Positions 21,351 to 31,628 of a stretch of 64,000 bases of DNA are shown piece after piece. Each line of letters opens with the position of its first letter. The stretch's first letter is position 1. The notes beneath the pieces were generated by a model that ran no database searches, was not told the origin of the DNA, and worked only from the letters and a program-made list of their open reading frames with translations. The stretch covers positions 21,241,501-21,305,500 of the forward strand of contig NC_088916.1 of assembly GCF_963576675.1 (NCBI RefSeq), given 5' to 3'. The position numbers and the translations under genes were made by a program. Source of the stretch: Euphorbia lathyris (lineage: Eukaryota; Streptophyta; Magnoliopsida; Malpighiales; Euphorbiaceae).

Positions 21351-23554
21351 CTTACAACAAGTGATTGGTTTATCATTTGTGCATTATATTGTAACATAAA
21401 TTCTTAAATAATGGCTTGTCCAGGAGAGGGCTGAAATTAGAAATAAGGATGATGCAAAACCATTTATGTTGGACGGGGGCAGCATTCAGTTTGACAATGT
21501 AGACTTCAGGTACAATGTTACTTTCTTTCACTAAAATTTTCTTGGTAGTATAGTCTCAAAATACATATGCAGTTAGATTTTACGTGATGGCATTATTATA
21601 TTTATATTATCATCTGTTTATTTCTTGGATATAAAAAGTCATTTACTCAATTAATTTCTATCTGAATTACTTATGTAGTTTATAAACTTCCACTGCTGCA
21701 AATTTGATCCTATGTGATATTCTTTTTATGCAGCAAATTTGCTAATGAAACCCTTTGATTTGATTCGTTTTCCTTTTTTTTTCAATCCTTGAAACAAAGT
21801 TAATGGAACTGTATGGAAGTGAACAACCTTTGACCAGCTTTTCCTGATGCAGTATTTGAGAAAAAACTACCTCAGGCATTATTTATGTTTTCACAATACA
21901 AAGTGGGTTGTTTCTTTCTAGCAAGCAAATATACCAAAAGCGTACAAGGATTAGGGATGCAATTAATTAACTAAGGAGAATCTTCTTTTTGCTCATCAAT
22001 TACAATTAACACATAAATGTGATTAGGTCTATGGTTTAGAGGGTAAGGGTGACCTGAATGTGGGTTTAGGCCTAAGCAGGTTTGTGTCATCCTTCAAATG
22101 CGTCTCTTGAATGGCAGCATATAGATCAGAGGGATGGCTGGATCTCACAACAGATCTCAATTCTGAGTTTTGCTAAATTTACTTGTGAATAATTGATTTT
22201 TTTTGGCATGTGGCATCTATTGGCTGCTACTTGGTATCGCATATCCAGATGGTGTGACCTGGCGATGGTGTGATGAGTCAAATTTTTATTTGACGTGCCA
22301 CATCATCTTTCCAGCCAGTGGTAACACCGATCTGGCGGTAATGACTTTGTTTGTTTGTGTGGTTATAAGTGTGTTTTTTTGGTTCATCATGACTTTATAT
22401 TAGTATCAAACATTGATATGTAGATTTTGTATATATTTATTTTTATTTTCTGCACCTCATGTTCATCAGGCGCGGGCCTTGCGCCTAGGCTCCAGGACCC
22501 CTTAGTGCCTTAGTGCGCCTTGTGTCTTTAACAACTACGCCTGTAATTCTTTTGAATCAAGATATACACTTTAAAGTCATAGAAACTAACAGTTGGTATT
22601 CTAGGTCAATGGTTATTTTTGTATCTTCTAGCTTTGTTAAAATAGTAGCTTGGGAGTCGCTATTTTTTTTTCTTTTTTGTATGCACCAAATGCCTTAAGG
22701 TCTCGGTCTGCCTTTGGTGCTATAACAACAGTAGCCCATCATTTGAAATGCCATCTAGATTCTTTTGAGATCCATTGAATCTGACAAGCAAACCCAGGAT
22801 CTCTCTACTGCTCCACTGAGGTACTATGTAAAAACGCAATTGTTATATTGTGCACATACAGCTCCTAAGGTATAACTAAATGAAAAACACAATCCAAAAT
22901 TTAGGCAGCTTGTTAAATTCTGTTGCAGTTTCGCAATAGTAATTTTCATTCAATTATTGTTGAAGCAGTATCCATTCTTTATCCACTACTATTCTTTCAA
23001 TTTGTTGTTCCCTAGGAGCCTCCGGATTCTTAGAAGAACTCTAGAAATTGTAGCTGCATATTGTTATGTATTGTCATTGAAAAGTTTGAAGTAATGACAT
23101 TTTCAATGAAGGGTTATTGGTTGAGTTTATTTTCTTTGATGTTTTAATCACCTGTTAAGTGCTCATGCGCTCTAGCTTATAGTTACCTGGTAGAAAGAAA
23201 GATTCTTGATGGCGTATCTTTTGTTGTACCAGCTGGAAAGAGTGTGGCAATTGTTGGAACGAGTGGAAGCGGTAAGGCTCAGTTCATTCCAGTCTGTATT
23301 TATGAATTTTTTTTCCATTGGAATAATTCTCAAGCAAGCAATAGGAATCCGCGCCCCCAAGTCAAGGAAGAAAGCCTAAATAGGGGTTTTCACACATGAT
23401 TTTGTACCATTTAACGAAGGAGTAGGTTCCTAAGCGAAAGAAGGCGAAAGAAAACTTGAGGACTATCTCTCCTTATTTGGGAAGCGAAAGCCTAGGCGCC
23501 CCTTTTTAGAGAGTCAAGTTCACGAACTTGACCTGGAGGGGGCTTCGCCAGAAT

Positions 23555-23594
23555 GCGGAAAATTCCCCACTGTTGCCTCCCGTAGGAGTCTGGG
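23555..23594 (-). rRNA. plastid-type 16S rRNA fragment (nuclear organelle insert)
   Basis: The 40 bp contain, on the minus strand, ACTCCTACGGGAGGCAACAG followed by TGGGGAATTTTCCGCA. The first part is the near-universal bacterial/organelle 16S site (one change from GGCAGCAG); the ATTTTCCGCA continuation is the plastid version. It lies in intron 11 of the ABC gene. The 200 bp to its left (about 23345-23555; repeated GCGAAAG, GC-richer than the intron) may be part of the same organelle-derived insert, perhaps through mitochondrial DNA. It is not a functional rRNA gene. Confidence 0.6.
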
Positions 23595-24175
23595 ATTCCT
23601 TTCTTGGTGTTATTGATAACTAATACAACTATTTTTGTAATAATCTTATGCTCTTTGGGAATGAGGGTGCTCATAGATTGATCTGGACTTTCATTTTTTT
23701 CCGGCCACTCCTATTTGCTGGATAATCTGAACGCATCCAATTATAGATATATGCAATTAATGCGTCTAAATGGCTTACTAGCTACGGGACTGCATTTTTT
23801 GACAACATAATACTGATAAATAAGCAAAGTAGAAATTCAAAAAGAGGCTGAACCACATACATTTCTTCTTCTTCCTATTAAGTGTCACAATCACTGTCAT
23901 GATGCTTGACTGAGTGAAGTATTGGTTTTGGATAAGCATGTATCAAATAACTTTTTGCCGTCACGCTTAGAGAATATCAGTTTATATTTTACCTTTCTTG
24001 ATGACTATTAATTCATTTGAGTTGGTGTGTGTTTGCAGGCAAGTCGACTATTCTCCGACTGATTTTAAGATTTTTTGACACTCATTCTGGAAGTGTAAGG
24101 GCTCATACCTTCATTACTTATTCCTTAAGTTTCAAATTGAATTCAGAATTTCTTCATTTTATTTTCCCTACTAAA

Positions 24176-27100
24176 ACTCCGCCTGTGAGGGTCACTTGGT
24201 GGCCTTTACAGCCGGTCCCAAGCCCGGACAAAGGAGGAGGGTTGCGGTAGGTTTGTGGCGGCCAGCGTAAAACTTAGTCACATCTTATGACATGAACCAT
24301 AATATAAATACCGTTGGGGCGTTCCCTACTCAGCGACGCGCTGCACTTCCTAGACCCGGGTGTAGTGATAAATGTGCAAGGGTTGCTAGGTCGTCGCCCC
24401 GAAGCGGCGCGCCACCCCAGGACCCGGGGGTGGTGTCAAATATGCAAGGGTTGCGGGTAAATAAGCTAGTCCACGGTAATGGTAGGGGTAGGGGTAAGGG
24501 TAGTAGGTTACGCTTTGGGATATGGAACATAGGTTCTTTGACAGGAAGATTAGCTGAAATTGTAGATGTTATGAAGAGGAGGAGAATAAATATATTATGC
24601 CTACAAGAAACCAAGTGGGTTGGAGCTAAGGCTAGAGAGATAGCTCCTTGGGGTTATAAGCTTTGGTACTCAGGAAAGGATAAGGGTAGAAATGGAGTAG
24701 GTATTCTTATTGATAGGGAGTATATTGATGAGGTAGTAGCGGTGTCTAGGAAGAGCGATAGAATTATGAGTGTTAAGCTAGTGATAGGGGATGAGGTTGT
24801 GAATGTCATTAGTGCATATGCGCCACAAATAGGATTAGATGTGTCTATAAGACAAGCTTTTTGGGATGACTTAGAGGAAGTGGTGCAACAGGTTCCTAGG
24901 GATGAAAAAATGGTACTAGGGGGTGATCTCAATGGACACGTGGGTTCTAGGCGAGATGGGTTTGAGAGTGTTCATGGAGGGTATGGTTTTGGAGATAAGA
25001 ATGAAGCAGGAAATGATATTTTGGAATTCGCATCAGCCTATGACTTGAGTATCATGAACACATGGTTTATGAAGAGAACATCCCACTTAGTGACTTATCG
25101 GAGTGGCGGTAATGCGAGCCAAATTGACTTCTTCTTAGTAAGGAGTGCTTGGAGAAAGAGTTATATTGATTGTAAGGTGATCCCTGGTGAGAGTACGACA
25201 ACCCAACATAGAGTAGTGGTGCTAGATTTTCGAAGTAGGAAATGTATAAGAAAACAAACACCTCAAGTAGAGACTAAGATTAAGTGGTGGAAATTGCAAG
25301 GGGAGAATCAACAAAAATTTGTGGATGAGATGACCAAAAAAGATATTTGGACTTGCAATATGGATTCAGATATAGATTCGATATGGAATAAGATGGAGCA
25401 TAGTATAAGGGAAGTAGCGAAGGAAGTTCTAGGGGAATCTAAAGGTAGCATGCCACCGGGTAAGGACACATCTTGGTGGACAGAAGAAGTACGACAAGCA
25501 GTAAAGAGTAAGAGAGAATCCTATAAACTATTGGGAAAATGTAGGAGTGACGAGAACTACGAAAAATACAAAGAGGCTAAAAGGGAAGTAAAGAAGGTCA
25601 TACGAGATGCTAGAGCAAAGGTGAATCGGGATCTGTATACAAGATTGGATACGAAAGAAGGGGAAAGAGACATATATAGAATTGCTCGGATGAGAGATAG
25701 GAAGACGCGAGATCTCGGAAAAGTTAAATGTGTGAAGGATGTGGACCAGAAAGTCCTAGTTGGAGATAAGGATATCAAGGAACGATGGAGGTCCTATTTT
25801 GATGACTTATTTAATGGAGATCGCCAACAAGATGTTGGAGATATAAGTATCCATCACGATATGATAAATCATGAATGCCTGCGGAGAATTCAAAAGGGTG
25901 AAGTCAAAATGGCATTAAGTAAGATGAAGTTGAAGAAAGCAGTAGGACCTGATGGCATCCCTATTGAGATTTGGAGATGTTTGGGAGAAAGAGGATTCGA
26001 ATGGTTGACGACGTTCTTCAACAAAATTTGGAGAAACAATAAGATGCCATCAGAATGGAGGAAAAGTACCTTAATCCCTTTGTATAAGAACAAAGGCGAT
26101 GTCCAAGATTGTGCCAACTATCGGGGAATCAAATTAATGAGTCACACTATGAAACTTTGGGAGCGAGTGATTGAACAAAGGCTAAGGAGGACGGTGAAGA
26201 TCTCGGAAAACCAGTTTGGCTTTATGCCAGGAAGATCAACTATGGAAGCCATCCATCTAATGAGACAATTAATGGAGCACTATCGAAATAAGAAGAAAGA
26301 CTTGCATATGGTTTTCATTGACTTGGAGAAAGCATATGATAAGGTACCAAGGGAAGTACTTTGGTGGGCCTTGATAAGGAAAGGCATTTCGCGGAAATAT
26401 ATTGACATCATAAAGGACATGTATGAGGGAGTATGCACGAGTGTACGTACTAGTGTTGGGAAGACTGAAGAGTTTCCTATTACGATTGGAGTGCATCAAG
26501 GTTCCGCACTAAGCCCATTTCTTTTTGCCATCGTTATGGATGAACTAACAAGTTCACTTCAAGATGGTATACCATGGTGCATGCTGTTTGCAGATGATAT
26601 TGTGTTGGTTGAGGAGACGAAAGAAGGAGTGGAGATGAAGTTGGAACTATGGAGGCAAACTCTAGAATCTAGAGGCTTTAAGTTGAGTCGAAGTAAGACA
26701 GAATATTTGGAGTGTAAGTTTAGCGGCCGTAGGAGTAGGGAGGCAGGGACAATCATCCTAGATGGGAGAGTTGTTCAGGCCTCGGATTGCTTCCGGTATT
26801 TAGGATCTATTATCCAAACGGATGGAGAAGTAGATGGAGATGTTGCTCATAGGATTAAAGCTGGTTGGTCGAAGTGGAAGAGTGCTACGGGTTTCCTTTG
26901 TGATCCCGGCATGCCTAATAGATTGAAGGGAAAATTCTACCGGACGGCAATTAGACCAGCATTGTTATATGGTACGGAGTGTTGGGCAGTGAAACACTGC
27001 CACATCCATAAGATGTCGGTGGCGGAGATGCGTATGTTGAGATGGATGTGTGGTCACACGAGAAAGGACCGGGTGCGTAATGAAATAATTAGGACAAAAG

Positions 27101-27437
27101 TAGGGGTCACATCTATTGAGAATAAAATGAGAGAAAACCGACTAAGGTGGTTTGGCCATGTGAGACGTAGAGCGCTTGATGCGCCGGTTAGGAGAACCGA
27201 AGAGTGGCAAAGGGATGTAGTGGTGAGGGGTAGGGGAAGACCTAAGCAAACTTGGAGGAGGGTGATCGAGAGTGATATGAGTTTATTGGGAATTGAGGAA
27301 AATATGGTAGTGGATAGGACGGAGTGGAGGGAGCGAATCTGTGTCGCTGACACGACTTGATTTTCACGGTTTTATATGATGGTTCATGTTAGCCGACCCC
27401 GAATCATTTCGGGACTAAGGCTTTGTTGTTGTTGTTG
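24176..27437 (+). mobile_element. full-length RTE-type non-LTR retrotransposon
   Basis: The unit is flanked by a perfect 16-bp target duplication, TATTTTCCCTACTAAA, at 24160-24175 and 27438-27453. Its 3' end is (TTG)n rather than poly(A), as in RTE-clade elements, and it has a single long ORF with a short 5' leader. It sits in intron 12 of the ABC gene in the same orientation. Intact target duplication and open frame imply recent insertion. Confidence 0.9.
24292..27360 (+). CDS. RTE endonuclease-reverse transcriptase polyprotein
   Basis: An uninterrupted 1022-residue protein that makes new copies of the element by nicking DNA and reverse-transcribing its RNA at the nick. Residues about 75-315 form the apurinic-type endonuclease: FGIWNIGSL (Asn), LQETKW (Glu), GGDLNGHVG (Asp/Asn), SQIDFFLVR and a late His ([10 protein letters not shown]). 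Residues about 540-820 form the reverse transcriptase: [49 protein letters not shown] and the catalytic FADD at about 765-768. The C-terminus ([28 protein letters not shown]) is the usual RTE tail. The first ATG of the frame is used; the first 60 residues are low-confidence. Start and stop both fall inside the target duplication. All key residues are present. Confidence 0.92.
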   Translation: MNHNINTVGAFPTQRRAALPRPGCSDKCARVARSSPRSGAPPQDPGVVSNMQGLRVNKLVHGNGRGRGKGSRLRFGIWNIGSLTGRLAEIVDVMKRRRINILCLQETKWVGAKAREIAPWGYKLWYSGKDKGRNGVGILIDREYIDEVVAVSRKSDRIMSVKLVIGDEVVNVISAYAPQIGLDVSIRQAFWDDLEEVVQQVPRDEKMVLGGDLNGHVGSRRDGFESVHGGYGFGDKNEAGNDILEFASAYDLSIMNTWFMKRTSHLVTYRSGGNASQIDFFLVRSAWRKSYIDCKVIPGESTTTQHRVVVLDFRSRKCIRKQTPQVETKIKWWKLQGENQQKFVDEMTKKDIWTCNMDSDIDSIWNKMEHSIREVAKEVLGESKGSMPPGKDTSWWTEEVRQAVKSKRESYKLLGKCRSDENYEKYKEAKREVKKVIRDARAKVNRDLYTRLDTKEGERDIYRIARMRDRKTRDLGKVKCVKDVDQKVLVGDKDIKERWRSYFDDLFNGDRQQDVGDISIHHDMINHECLRRIQKGEVKMALSKMKLKKAVGPDGIPIEIWRCLGERGFEWLTTFFNKIWRNNKMPSEWRKSTLIPLYKNKGDVQDCANYRGIKLMSHTMKLWERVIEQRLRRTVKISENQFGFMPGRSTMEAIHLMRQLMEHYRNKKKDLHMVFIDLEKAYDKVPREVLWWALIRKGISRKYIDIIKDMYEGVCTSVRTSVGKTEEFPITIGVHQGSALSPFLFAIVMDELTSSLQDGIPWCMLFADDIVLVEETKEGVEMKLELWRQTLESRGFKLSRSKTEYLECKFSGRRSREAGTIILDGRVVQASDCFRYLGSIIQTDGEVDGDVAHRIKAGWSKWKSATGFLCDPGMPNRLKGKFYRTAIRPALLYGTECWAVKHCHIHKMSVAEMRMLRWMCGHTRKDRVRNEIIRTKVGVTSIENKMRENRLRWFGHVRRRALDAPVRRTEEWQRDVVVRGRGRPKQTWRRVIESDMSLLGIEENMVVDRTEWRERICVADTT

Positions 27438-30400
27438 TATTTTCCCTACTAAATAGTGTATGTGGTGGAGTTATCTACAAAATAAAGTTACTATTATTAC
27501 TATTACTATTTTTTTTTTCACTTCACTTTCGCAGACTGGAACTTATTTCTTTTGTCTGTGATAGTGTTATCTTCCAAATTGGCTTCCACATTGTGATTGG
27601 CAACTGACATTTGATTCTTGATAGATAAGAATTGATGATCAAGATATACGGGATGTCACACTGGATAGCTTACGAAAGCGTATTGGTGTTGTTCCACAAG
27701 ATGCAGTAAGTTTTGTTGAGCCTTTCAAGTGTTTATTTTGTTGATTTCATGAATATCAAATGCTCTCTTGTGGGATGTTGCGAAATTGTAATATTGATGT
27801 TGAGATACTCTTCATTCAATTACAGGTTCTTTTCAATGATACAATATTTCACAACATTCATTATGGCCGCCTTTCTGCTACAGAAGATGAAGTAAGTGTT
27901 TTGATTTTGCTTAGAACTATTTTGAGATGAATTGTTGTTGATTCTACTTGGTTGCATTTTTCTTAACAATTATTTACACTAAGGTGTATGATGCTGGTCG
28001 ACGTGCAGCTATCCATGACACTATCATGACCTTCCCTGGGAAGTATTCTACTGTGGTAGGGGAACGAGGGCTCAAGGTGAGAGGTCTATTTATTACCTGT
28101 TTGATTTGTATATATGACTTCAACTTCAAGGCTTTGGGTAAGCTGGTAAGGTAGCTGTTATGTTTCAAATATTACCATGTTCACCTCAATCACAAAATTT
28201 AATTTAAAATTAGGAACTGCTACATTGTTTGTTTATACTTCATAAAGACATGCTTCATTCTATCTGATTCAGGACTATATTGTTGTTTGTTCTTGCTAGC
28301 TGAAGTGTATTATGTCTCATATTCTTCAATCAAAATTTTATATCTTGCATCATCTTGAAGATAAGATGGCTTAGGTTTCACTCATGTGGCCAACATGCTT
28401 ATTTCCTTGCATTTATGTTTCTGTCCATTTGGACAGTATATAGTTCATGGAAAGTTGAGTTGTATGGTTCTCAAATAGTATTAGCCAAATTTTTTGGAGG
28501 CTGTACCGGGTACATTTGTTGTAACCTATGGTTTATTGGATAACTATGGCTATGATATATGGACCTTGCATTAAGTCTCATTTTGGGCGATTTACTTCAA
28601 TTAACTTGTATAAACTTGCCATGTAGTTCCAGTGTCACTTGGATCACATTAAAATAATTTGCTGACTTGAATGGCAATTTTGTATTAGGATTTCGTTTCT
28701 TGTGTTACATTTCATACACATCAAATCTTAAAAATGCGAAGTACATTTCTAACCGATTTTCCTTCTGACTCTTCTCTAAGCATACTCAATGTTGGCATTG
28801 AGTCAAGTTGAATAATAGAATAAGGTTTCATAATTGCTACTCTGACACCCATTTTAGCAATACTCGAGAAACATTTTTCACATGGTTTGAGTAATATAAT
28901 TGCAGCTGTATTACCACTCATTTCACTCTCAAATTTGAATAAAATGGCGTGACAGAGTTCAGTACAAACTACTATGTGTTAATTGTTTTGGTAGCTGATT
29001 TAATTTTACTAGAGAGGCATAGTTTTCTTATTACAACTATTGTAGCCCTGAGGAATTTGAAAGTAGACAATGATATGTGTAATTCTAGGAACCTGCATTG
29101 GAAATAGCTCTTATCTGGTATTTAATGCAGCATCACGAGGACCCAATTATATATGCATGGTTTCAGATTAGTGGGATCTTGAATTGGGGTTAATTCGCAA
29201 CCTTTTTTCAGTTAAGTGGCGGTGAGAAGCAACGGGTGGCATTAGCACGTGCATTTCTGAAAGCACCACCTATTTTGTACGAACTCCACTCTTTTTATTG
29301 GTCAATTTTATGTGTATTTCTATTTAATTTGTCAGCTACATCCTTTCTCATCTTTTAGTTTTTTTTAATTGTTTTCTTTGCATTTACTCACAACTTTTAA
29401 GAAACTTGTGAATACTGAATGTCTTTATTTCTCCTATCAAAATCACATCTCTTCCTTCACAAAGCAAATAGTGGAAGTAAAATGATTCTAACAAAAGTTA
29501 TTTTTTAGTTCTAGTTTGTGCTTATTTTGATGTTGTTTCATTGGTATTCTAGAATTTATGTTCTTGGTTAATGTGAACCATTGAACTTTTAGTAACTGTG
29601 AAGATTTTGTCACGAGTCCTTATGGTGTGTATGTTCTGATTGCTATTCTAAAATGTATGTTGTCCCCAAGCTTTTTTAGATTCATTTCTGCATCTATGAC
29701 TTTTGGGAGATATTGAGGAGAAAGGAAATTTGTACTCCAAAATATGAAATGATAGAGGAACAATATTATGAGAAATGAACGATAAACTAATATTTATTGA
29801 ATCATATTTAGCAGCTCACATTGATTACGATATAAAATGATGAGAAGTGTTTTGTTGTTACCAGAAGGGAAGTTCTACAATGCTTGAAAAACTATGTAGT
29901 TTTTAGTTTTCTCTTCTTTCTTAGCCTTATATATTGGATTATCTCCATTCAGGCTATGTGATGAAGCTACTAGTGCACTTGACAGTACAACAGAAGCAGA
30001 GATATTAAGTGCATTAAAGTCATTGGCCGATAATCGAACTTCAGTTTTTGTTGCTCATAGGCTTACCACTGCAATGCAATGTGATGAGGTACGGATTGTA
30101 AATGACGTTGTTTCTCAATTTGAAGAACAATAAGGGCGTTAGTGATAGAATACTTTTCGAAGCTTATTTAGAAAAGAGTGAATTGCTGCAGGTTTGACCC
30201 TAATTATGATTCAATTCATGCTATCTGCAAAGCAAATTGTCTACTAAACATCCTATTTGGGAACTAATCCCGCTGTTTAGAGGAAAATTCTTTCACCTTA
30301 TATATTGTCTAACGATTAGATATTAAAATCAAACAAGCCACTCCCATCTCTTTCTATCCCCCTATAACGTTCAACAGATCCTTGCAGAATCTTTTGGACA

Positions 30401-30885
30401 CAGGTTTTTACTACTTTTCTTTTCCATCTTATTTGAACAAAAAGACTAAAATCGGCATGTGGATTGCAGACCCTCAATGTAATAGGTAATACAAAGATGT
30501 ATGACATTCTCATTTTAAAACTTGTGGCCTTCTTTCCCATAAGGGAAGTAGCCAATCATTTTTCAAATAAATCCATTCCAATCCCGTGTGTTAATGCAAA
30601 CAACATGACACATTTCTTATTACCAATAACTGAAAAGGAAGGAAACTTTGAGACTATTTTTTGTTCTCTCATGTTCATTACATAGTTATATATTCTTCTG
30701 TTCCTTTCAATATGGGTTTCAGATAATAGTCATGGAGAATGGGAAGGTGGTTGAGCAGGGACCCCATGAAGTTCTCTTAGCAAAGGCAGGAAGATATGCT
30801 CAACTATGGGCACAACAAAATAATACTGTGGATTCCATTGATGCAGCTATTAAATTGGAGGCGTAACTATGTTGGTATACTTTCT

Positions 30886-30891
30886 AATAAA
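30886..30891 (+). promoter_or_regulatory. AATAAA polyadenylation signal after ABC stop
   Basis: Canonical AATAAA 20 bp past the TAA of the ABC gene. Very close to the stop, so another site may be the main one. Confidence 0.3.
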
Positions 30892-31259
30892 CCTTTCACC
30901 TTGTGTCTGATTCTGCATTCCAAGGAAGCCCATGGAATGAAGCTACTGCAACCGACCAGTTTATGGGTGCATCGTAGGCGGTTTGTGTCATTATATGCAA
31001 ATTGGCATCCTTCGTCACGGTTGGTGAAATGCACATAAACCTCTACAACCTGGCCTTTTAGATACATGAAATGTCTTTAAAAAAAGGAAAATTATGTAAC
31101 TTAGTTTTTTTTAGTCCATGTTAAGTTTCTGATCCTTAGATTGGATGAAATTGGATTAGCAAGATTAACTCTCAAGTTTTGTTGTACATTCCATGATAAT
31201 ATTTTACTCACCAAGAGAGCAGAACAGTAATATGTTTGCAGTGATATGTGATGCAATAT

Positions 31260-31512
31260 TGTTGATTTTTGTGACTTATTGCTGCAGATTATTTTTAATT
31301 TGAAATAGTCATATATATCAGTTCTGATTCTCTTGTTTATTAGTTCTGATTTTCTTGCTGTTTTTTAGGAAGATTTTTATGCTACTTTTTAGGCTTTTTT
31401 TACTCTCTTGTAACTGTGTTTTAGCAGTATAAAACTGCACATCATATTTCAATAAAAAAGTGCTCTTCCCTTCCATATCAAAAATCAATCGTATATCTCT
31501 GCAATTCTAACA
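31260..31512 (+). repeat. 5' LTR of Copia element
   Basis: Starts TGTTGATTTTTGTGAC and ends TCTAACA. Contains an AATAAA at about 31450. Directly followed by the primer-binding site. Confidence 0.93.
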
Positions 31513-31515
31513 AAT

Positions 31516-31528
31516 TGGTATCAGAGCA
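31516..31528 (+). other. primer-binding site, initiator Met-tRNA
   Basis: TTGGTATCAGAGC, three bases after the LTR; TGGTATCAGAGC pairs with the 3' end of plant initiator Met-tRNA and primes minus-strand DNA synthesis. The gypsy element (36637-36648) and the second Copia element (58207-58218) use the same site. Confidence 0.9.
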
Positions 31529-31628
31529 TTATTGATTTAAAGGAATTTGTGAGTTCAAAATTCAAAAACCCTAAAAAAACAAAATACAACCAAAAACACA
31601 ACCACAACCGCAACCACAAACACAAAAG

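Larger units (their letters stand above)
17432..30866 (+). pseudogene. ABCB25: mitochondrial ABC transporter, ATM3/ABCB25 type, disrupted
   Basis: The family is a half-size exporter of the inner mitochondrial membrane that moves a glutathione-linked sulfur species for cytosolic Fe-S assembly and Moco synthesis. GT-AG exons in matching phase: 17432-17773, 17860-18277, 18393-18454, 18543-18586, 18700-18802, 19039-19146, 19776-19859, 20065-20125, 20379-20401 (partial), 21424-21509, 23183-23271, 24039-24094, 27625-27705, 27826-27891, 27984-28076, 29212-29276, 29953-30088, 30723-30866. Exon 1 looks like a transit peptide (Ser/Arg/Asn-rich, few acids). The nucleotide-binding domain keeps Walker A GTSGSGKST (split by an intron), Q-loop GVVPQD, signature LSGGEKQRVALAR, Walker B ILLCDEATSALDS and H-loop VAHRLTT. 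Lesions: an in-frame TAA at 17959-17961, and loss of about 80 residues (last two membrane helices) between DAALK and ERAEI, where Copia sequence sits. The symbol names the closest family, not proven orthology. Confidence 0.88.

Noticed and set aside
24330..27353. Minus-strand frames of 60-100 residues within the RTE element
   Set aside because: They are complements of the strongly coding RTE frame and have no features of their own.
28721..28921. 66-residue minus-strand frame in an ABC intron
   Set aside because: No recognisable motif, no start or splice context; likely chance.
17432..30866. A functional ABC transporter gene
   Set aside because: Splice sites and nucleotide-binding motifs are good, but the TAA in exon 2 and the missing membrane exons rule out a normal product.
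31513..31530. tRNA-like sequence TGGTATCAGAGC
   Set aside because: It is the retrotransposon primer-binding site; no cloverleaf surrounds it. The same applies at 36637 and 58207.
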